DNA of 21,149 nucleotides from the NCBI GenBank assembly GCA_017479035.1, contig JAFVCR010000073.1, positions 1 to 21,149 of the forward strand, read 5' to 3'. Source of the DNA: Kiritimatiellia bacterium. Its GTDB lineage: Bacteria; Verrucomicrobiota; Kiritimatiellia; RFP12; UBA1067. A program made the position numbers and the translations under genes. Positions within the stretch are counted from its first letter, which is position 1. Each line of letters starts with the position of its first letter. Shown one piece after another: positions 16,698 to 21,149 of the stretch. The notes under the pieces were generated by a model. The model did not search any database, had not been told where the DNA came from, and saw only the letters and a list, made by a program, of their open reading frames with translations.

Positions 16698-17120
16698 ATG
16701 ACGGAAAACGAAATAAGCGCACAGGTGCTTGATGCGGCGATAGCAGTGCACAACGGCATCGGCGGACCTGGGCTGCTCGAATCCTATTATGAATCCGCTC
16801 TCACGCAGGAATTGCGCTCGCGCGGTTTGAAAGTGGAGACGCAGAAACGCGTCCCCGTAATTTACAAGGGTGTTGAAATCGGCGAGCCCTACCGCCTCGA
16901 CATGCTGGTAGAGGACAAAGTGATTGTGGAATGCAAAGCGACAGAAAAGAACAATCCAGTCTTCGCCGCGCAGGTCTTCACGTATCTCCGCCTGACAAAT
17001 CTCAAATTGGGGCTTGTGGTGAATTTCGGGCAGAAGAAAGTCAAGGATGGATTTGAGCGCGTTGCAAACAAAATGCCCGATGAGTCTCCGCGTCTCAGCG
17101 CCTCTGCGTCTCTGCGTTGA
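16698..17120 (+). CDS. GxxExxY family protein (PD-(D/E)XK nuclease-like)
   Basis: 140 residues. Contains the defining G25-LL-E28-SY-Y31 and a nuclease-like core with D68 (YRLDMLVED) and E78-C-K80 (VIVECKA), the D-ExK arrangement of the PD-(D/E)XK superfamily. The family's biological role is not established. The last ~14 residues (SPRLSASASLR end) are encoded by the inverted repeat at 17085-17124, and the TGA stop is inside that repeat, so the C-terminus has been supplied by the repeat. ATG 16698 is preceded by GGAG (16687-16690) at seven bases; a GTG at 16692 is possible. The gene sits between the isomerase gene and rsmA, with no functional relation evident, and appears to be an inserted cassette. 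Confidence 0.8.
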   Translation: MTENEISAQVLDAAIAVHNGIGGPGLLESYYESALTQELRSRGLKVETQKRVPVIYKGVEIGEPYRLDMLVEDKVIVECKATEKNNPVFAAQVFTYLRLTNLKLGLVVNFGQKKVKDGFERVANKMPDESPRLSASASLR

Positions 17121-17124
17121 AAAT
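17085..17124 (-). repeat. CAACGCAGAG-type repeat, right side (inverted) of the GxxExxY cassette
   Basis: Read on the - strand it begins TTTTCAACGCAGAGACGCAG, matching the left repeat at 16604-16668. On the + strand it forms the 3' end of the GxxExxY coding sequence. It ends 16 bases before the rsmA start. Confidence 0.8.
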
Positions 17125-17140
17125 TCGACAGGAAGTACAA

Positions 17141-17938
17141 ATGAATCTTACAAGTCCATCGCAGGTGAAGGCGTGGTGCATCGAGCGCGGGTTCCATCCC
17201 AACAAGACCTTGGGGCAGAACTTCCTTGTGGACGCGAACACGCTCGAGGCGATACTCGACATCGCCGCCGTGCGCGAAGGGATGCGCGTCCTTGAGATCG
17301 GGCCGGGGCTAGGCGTTCTGACGCAGGGGCTGCTCGCGCGCGGCGCAAACGTCACGGCCATAGAAAAAGACTCCGCGCTTGCGGCGAGGCTCGCGGAAGA
17401 ACTGCGCCATCCGAACCTTTCGCTCATCGCGGCGGACGCGCTAGACGAAATCAAAAAAGGAACTTGCGACGGCTACGACGCGCTCGTATCGAACCTTCCC
17501 TACCAGGCGGGAACGCGCATACTTCTCGACCTCGTGCTGCGCCCCGGAGCGCGGCCGGAGACGATGACGGTACTGATGCAGACCGAAGTGTGCGAGCGCC
17601 TCGCCGCCATGCCTGGCGACGGCAAGAAGCGCGGCCTTGCGGGAGTGCTTGCGCAGCTGGACTACGACGTGGAGTGCGTGCGCGAAGTGCCGCCTTCGTG
17701 TTTCTGGCCGAAGCCGGAGGTGGGCAGCACGGTTGCGAAACTCGTGCGCCACCATCGCAACGACAACGTGCCGGCGGCGGTGCGCGAAACGTTCCGCGCA
17801 CTTGCAATACGAGCCTTCGAGCATCGCCGCAAACAGATGGGGAGCATATTCAAAGGCGTGATGCACTCGACGCTGCGTCCGGAACAGTTGACCAACGAAG
17901 AATGGCTTGCGCTAGCGGAGGGACTCACGGAAAAATGA
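17141..17938 (+). CDS. rsmA: 16S rRNA dimethyladenosine transferase
   Basis: 265 residues; dimethylates the two adjacent adenines in helix 45 of 16S rRNA (KsgA). Signatures are NKTLGQNFLVDANTL at the N-terminus, AdoMet motif I LEIGPGLGVLT, the acidic motif IEKD, and the catalytic N118-L-P-Y (NLPYQAG). The later segment CFWPKPEVGSTVAKL and the C-terminal AFEHRRKQM are also family-typical. ATG 17141 follows AGGAAG; the in-frame TTG at 17117 falls in the adjacent repeat and is rejected. The stop overlaps the start of the MmeI-like gene by ATGA, an unusual coupling of a ribosome-maturation gene to a restriction-modification gene. Confidence 0.94.
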   Translation: MNLTSPSQVKAWCIERGFHPNKTLGQNFLVDANTLEAILDIAAVREGMRVLEIGPGLGVLTQGLLARGANVTAIEKDSALAARLAEELRHPNLSLIAADALDEIKKGTCDGYDALVSNLPYQAGTRILLDLVLRPGARPETMTVLMQTEVCERLAAMPGDGKKRGLAGVLAQLDYDVECVREVPPSCFWPKPEVGSTVAKLVRHHRNDNVPAAVRETFRALAIRAFEHRRKQMGSIFKGVMHSTLRPEQLTNEEWLALAEGLTEK

Positions 17939-20900
17939 CGGCGACGGACGCAAAGAAATTCCGCGAACAGTGGATCCACGCCAAGGGTTCGGAGAAATCC
18001 GAAACGCAGCAGTTCTGGAACGGCCTACTCGCGATGCTTGCCGGGGATAAGCCCGCGCCCGCGATAGAATACGAACTGCCGGTGAAAGCCGGTGCTACGA
18101 CGCTCTTCCTAGATGCGTGGATCCCCAAGACGCGCGTCCTGGTGGAGCAGAAGTCGCGCAACATAGACCTCGCCGCGCCGCAGCATTCGCACGACGGCAA
18201 AAACGCTTTCGAGCAGGCCGTGGAATACGACAACGCCCGCCCGTACCACGACCGCGCCCGATGGATCGTCACTTGCAACTTCGACGAATTTCTGATATAC
18301 GACCGCGCCCGCCCGCTGGACGATCCGCAGCGCGTCCTCCTCGCCGATTTGCCGAAGGAACTTGGCCGCCTCGCGTTCCTCGTCGATTCCTCCGTGGACA
18401 AGGTGGACGACCGGGAACTGCTCGTTTCCATACAGGCATGCAACAGCGTGGCGCGGCTCTACGACGCATTCCTTGCGCGATGCACGGATCCTTCTTCCCC
18501 CGCAACGCTCGCCGCACTCAACCGCCTTTGCGTGAGGCTCGTATTCTGTTTTTACGCCGAAGACGCACCCGGACTTTTCGCAAAGGACGCGTTCCTCAAA
18601 TTCCTGCGCAAGACCCCCGCCGAAAGTCTGCGGCGGATGCTCATCGCGCTTTTCAAAACCCTCGACACCCCCGAAGCCGCACGCGACGGATACCTCGAAG
18701 ACTCCCTCAAAACTTTCCCATACGTCAACGGCGGACTTTTCAGCGGCGCGGACGAGAGCGAAATCCCGCGCCTCGACGAAGAAATACGCGACCTTCTCAT
18801 CCGCGCTTCAAAGGACTTCGACTGGAGCGGCATCTCGCCCGTCATATTCGGTTCGCTCTTCGAGAGCACGCTCAACCCCGAAACCCGCCGCAAAGGCGGC
18901 ATGCACTACACCTCGATAGAGAATATACACAAGGTAATCGACCCTCTTTTCCTGAACGGACTTGCAAAGAAGGTGGATCGTTTGACGCTCGTCCGCAAAG
19001 GAGCAGACAAGATAGCCTCTGCGCCTCTTCGTCTCGGCATAAAGAAAACGGAACTCCTTGCCCTCCAGAACGAACTCGCCTCGCTCACGTTCCTGGACCC
19101 TGCGTGCGGCAGCGGGAACTTCCTCACGGAAACGTATCTTTCCCTGCGGCGGCTCGAGAACCGCATCATCGCTGCCATGCAGAGCAACGGGCAGATGGAG
19201 TTCGACCTCGGCAACGCGATAAAGGTGTCCATCGCGCAGTTCCACGGCATCGAGATAAACGACTTTGCGGTGAACGTGGCGCGGACCGCGCTGTGGATTG
19301 CAGAGGCGCAAATGAAACGCGAAACGGAGACGATTCTCCAGCGCGAGATGGATTTCCTCCCCCTGCGCTCCAACGCCAACATCCGCGAAGGCAACGCACT
19401 CAGGATGGACTGGAGCCGCCTCGGCAGCGAAGACGAAGGCATCCCTGCGTTGAACGGCGCAAGATTCCGCGCCGCCAAGGCGCACCTGCACGAATTGAAG
19501 AAGCGCTGCACGGAGGTCGCCAACCCGGCGGGCGAACGCTTCCGCTTCGTACGCCCGGTGCTGGACATGCTAAAGTGCACAAAACGCATGACGGCGCCGC
19601 GCCGCATATACCTGGCGGCGATAGGAGCCATCGAAAAACTTTGCGCGGCATCCTTCCTTGCAGGCATGGAGCTTCCGCGCCGCAAAACCTGCGACGTGGA
19701 TTTCTATACCATACACCTTGCGGGGTTCACTCTGGACGGGAAGGGATATGTGGCGAGGATCGTTTCTAAACGCTATCCAGTATCGAGCGTCAACGCGCCG
19801 TGCGCCGTAAGCGTGATGCCGCTGAAAAAATCTGCTTTCCGGGGAATGGCAACTGCCGCTGACATCCATCTGAAAGACAAACGTCTCGACCCGGAAAGCA
19901 AGGCGAGTATAGCAAAACTCGCCGGTAAAGTCAAGCGCGCCTGTGCGAGGACTTCTTTCGACTACATCATGGGCAACCCGCCGTTCGTGGGGGCGATGAT
20001 GATGAAGGGCGAAAAACGCGATGATTTGCTGGGGGTGTTCCCGGAGTGCAAAATGCCGGGAGAAGTTGACTATGTGGCAGGATGGTATGCAAAAGCGATA
20101 AAGCATATTCGCGGCACGGGTGCGCGTTGCGCGTTCGTTTCCACCAATTCGATTTGCCAAGGGCAGCAGACTTCTCTCGTGTGGAAGCCGCTCGTGGAGA
20201 AATACGGCCTTGAGATAGACTTTGCATGGCGCACCTTCCGCTGGGACTCGGAAAGCACGGACAAAGCCCACGTGCATTGCGTGATTGTGGGTTTCCACAC
20301 CACCTCCTGCGGCGGGTACTGTGGGGACGCGGGCAGCACCTCCCGTGACAGGTACTGTGGGGACGCGGGCGTCTCGCCCGCGGTGAGCCGCGCGGAGCGC
20401 GGCTTGCAAGACACGAACCTGCTGTGGTCTCCCGCCGCGGGCGAGACGCCCGCGCCCCCACAGCACACCGCGCCCCCACAGGAGGCAAAAACCATCTTCA
20501 CCCCTGCTCCCGTACGCGCCGCGCACATCAATGCCTACCTCATGGATGCACCGGACGTGTGGATCGAACCGCGCACCACTCCTCTTTCCCCTGTGCCCCC
20601 AATGGTATTCGGCAATATGCCGCGCGATGGCGGCGGATTCATCCTTTCGGAAGAAGAGAAGCGTGCGCTGGAGCAGAAAGAACCGCTTGCGCGGCAGTGG
20701 ATACACCCTTATCTGGGCGCGGAGGAATTCATAAACGGGAAGATGCGCTATTGTCTTTGGCTGGAAGGGGCTTCCCCAGGAGACCTTTTCAAATGCCCCG
20801 CCGTAATGAAAAGAGTTGCCGCCGTGAGAGAAATGAGAGCCGCAAGCAAGGCGACAAGCACACGCAAAATGGCGGAAACACCTACGCTGTTTGCACAAAG

Positions 20901-21149
20901 AACACAACCGCCAGGACACCCGTTCATACTGGTTCCACGAGTTTCCTCCGAAAGGCGGCAATATGTGCCTATGGGGTTCATAGACCCATCAGTAGTGGCG
21001 AGCGATTCCTCCCTGGTCATCCCCGCTGCGGGGCTGTATCATTTCGGGGTGTTGACGTCGTCGGTGCACATGGCGTGGATGCGCGCGACGGCCGGGCGGC
21101 TGAAGAGCGATTACCGCTATTCCGCGCAAATCGTCTATAACAACTTCCC
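17935..21149 (+). CDS. MmeI-like (type IIL/IIG) restriction-modification fusion protein, 3'-truncated by window edge
   Basis: Open from ATG 17935 to the window end (1071 codons, no stop). N-terminal nuclease: D60 (FLDAW) and E71-Q-K73 (VLVEQKSRN), the D-ExK layout of MmeI. Helical connector, then MGG-HYTS region (GGMHYTSIENIHKVIDPLF). Methylase motif I is DPACGSGNF (388-396), motif II GIEINDFAVNVAR, motif III about NIREGNALRMDW (to W493), motif IV NPPF (681-684). The start of the target-recognition region follows, with VFGNMPRDGGGF, and the end of the visible frame reads YRYSAQIVYNNFP. One chain thus cuts and methylates one strand. Oddities: about 170 extra residues between motifs III and IV (MmeI itself has about 12), and a palindromic repeat translated as residues ~791-850. 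Both expansions keep the frame, so the enzyme may be functional. Specificity cannot be read. Confidence 0.88.
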   Translation, partial: MTATDAKKFREQWIHAKGSEKSETQQFWNGLLAMLAGDKPAPAIEYELPVKAGATTLFLDAWIPKTRVLVEQKSRNIDLAAPQHSHDGKNAFEQAVEYDNARPYHDRARWIVTCNFDEFLIYDRARPLDDPQRVLLADLPKELGRLAFLVDSSVDKVDDRELLVSIQACNSVARLYDAFLARCTDPSSPATLAALNRLCVRLVFCFYAEDAPGLFAKDAFLKFLRKTPAESLRRMLIALFKTLDTPEAARDGYLEDSLKTFPYVNGGLFSGADESEIPRLDEEIRDLLIRASKDFDWSGISPVIFGSLFESTLNPETRRKGGMHYTSIENIHKVIDPLFLNGLAKKVDRLTLVRKGADKIASAPLRLGIKKTELLALQNELASLTFLDPACGSGNFLTETYLSLRRLENRIIAAMQSNGQMEFDLGNAIKVSIAQFHGIEINDFAVNVARTALWIAEAQMKRETETILQREMDFLPLRSNANIREGNALRMDWSRLGSEDEGIPALNGARFRAAKAHLHELKKRCTEVANPAGERFRFVRPVLDMLKCTKRMTAPRRIYLAAIGAIEKLCAASFLAGMELPRRKTCDVDFYTIHLAGFTLDGKGYVARIVSKRYPVSSVNAPCAVSVMPLKKSAFRGMATAADIHLKDKRLDPESKASIAKLAGKVKRACARTSFDYIMGNPPFVGAMMMKGEKRDDLLGVFPECKMPGEVDYVAGWYAKAIKHIRGTGARCAFVSTNSICQGQQTSLVWKPLVEKYGLEIDFAWRTFRWDSESTDKAHVHCVIVGFHTTSCGGYCGDAGSTSRDRYCGDAGVSPAVSRAERGLQDTNLLWSPAAGETPAPPQHTAPPQEAKTIFTPAPVRAAHINAYLMDAPDVWIEPRTTPLSPVPPMVFGNMPRDGGGFILSEEEKRALEQKEPLARQWIHPYLGAEEFINGKMRYCLWLEGASPGDLFKCPAVMKRVAAVREMRAASKATSTRKMAETPTLFAQRTQPPGHPFILVPRVSSERRQYVPMGFIDPSVVASDSSLVIPAAGLYHFGVLTSSVHMAWMRATAGRLKSDYRYSAQIVYNNF
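19417..19956 (+). other. Unexplained in-frame segment between methylase motifs III and IV
   Basis: Residues about 495-674 of the MmeI-like protein separate NALRMDW from FDYIMGNPPF; in MmeI these are nearly adjacent. The segment (including KAHLHELKKRC, RRIYLAAIGAIEKLC and DVDFYTIHLAGF) matches no family I know. It keeps the + strand frame with plausible codon use. It lacks the terminal His-Asn and nucleophile expected of an intein. Confidence 0.5.
19906..19934 (-). promoter_or_regulatory. Strong antisense promoter inside the MmeI-like gene
   Basis: On the - strand TTGACT (19934-19929), a 17-base spacer and TATACT (19911-19906) with TGC before it (extended -10). GGCGAG/CTCGCC arms flank the -10 region. 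The predicted start is near 19899. A 99-codon - strand frame opens with ATG at 19869 and ends at 19570, without a clear ribosome binding site. Function unknown. Confidence 0.4.
20315..20481. repeat. Coding palindromic repeat element within the MmeI-like gene
   Basis: Arms of 29 bases (20355-20383 and 20435-20463) are reverse complements with one mismatch. Each arm itself folds as CGCGGGCG-TCT-CGCCCGCG. Between them is a perfect hairpin GCCGCGC-GGA-GCGCGGC (20387-20403). Partial outer copies occur: a 20-base direct repeat (20315-20334 = 20351-20370) and a 13-base one (20451-20463 = 20469-20481). The whole is open in the gene's frame and is translated as Gly/Pro/Ala-rich sequence such as GDAGVSPA and AGETPAPPQ. 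Confidence 0.85.

Noticed and set aside
18117..19769. A 550-codon + strand frame overlapping the MmeI-like gene
   Set aside because: The composition is Arg/Pro/His-rich with no domain, while frame 1 (from 17935) shows nuclease and methylase motifs continuously to the window end.
19417..19956. Intein in the MmeI-like protein
   Set aside because: The segment has no N-terminal Cys/Ser block A, no dodecapeptide homing-endonuclease motif and no C-terminal His-Asn followed by Cys/Ser/Thr at the junction.
19570..20961. A 463-codon - strand frame opposite the MmeI-like gene
   Set aside because: No domain is seen over most of its length and it crosses the palindromic repeat. Only its last 99 codons, downstream of the antisense promoter, merit a separate look.

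Overview
The window is a GC-rich bacterial chromosome segment with densely packed genes, mostly on the + strand. Many neighbours overlap by ATGA (hisS/Sel1, aroE/HEAT, etfB/etfA, etfA/ETF-QO, rsmA/MmeI-like). Gene content suggests a Gram-negative, anaerobe-like bacterium: secreted Sel1, HEAT and parvulin proteins, a Tat-type leader, a ferredoxin-fused ETF, and a GT17 glycosyltransferase. Three families of short palindromic repeats of the kind common in Verrucomicrobiota/Kiritimatiellota/Lentisphaerota-type genomes are present. That placement is an inference of low certainty. No rRNA, tRNA or CRISPR array was seen.

Layout. (1) 3-5911 is a + strand housekeeping run: 5'-truncated hisS, a secreted Sel1-repeat protein, ilvB-ilvN (acetolactate synthase), aroE, and an exported HEAT-like protein. 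(2) 5960-7001 on the - strand is a GT17 glycosyltransferase broken by a 13-base G run. It has a near-perfect sigma70 promoter whose predicted start lies almost on the ATG. (3) 7195-8556 is cysS, which also looks nearly leaderless. (4) 8571-11256 is a two-gene, less GC-rich restriction-modification module: a Dam-type adenine methylase with an unexpected Tat-signal-like N-terminus, and an AlwI-family endonuclease. (5) 11356-11901 is a GtrA-family membrane protein, followed by a palindromic intergenic element. (6) 12025-15604 encodes an electron-transfer flavoprotein system: EtfB of the bifurcating type, EtfA with an N-terminal 2[4Fe-4S] ferredoxin domain, and an ETF-quinone oxidoreductase whose C-terminus carries eight cysteines (a FixC-FixX/EtfC-EtfX-like fusion). 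(7) 15644-16597 is a SurA/parvulin-like peptidyl-prolyl isomerase. (8) 16604-17124 is a GxxExxY nuclease-like gene bracketed by inverted CAACGCAGAG repeats. (9) 17141-17938 is rsmA, translationally coupled to an MmeI-like single-chain restriction-modification enzyme that runs off the window end.

The most interesting signals are the apparently phase-variable GT17 gene and the MmeI-like gene. The latter contains two in-frame expansions: a palindromic repeat that has become coding sequence, and a ~170-residue unexplained segment between methylase motifs that carries a strong promoter on the opposite strand. Also notable are the repeat-bracketed GxxExxY cassette and the unusually iron-sulfur-rich ETF/ETF-QO set. 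Two unrelated restriction-modification systems lie within 10 kb of each other.
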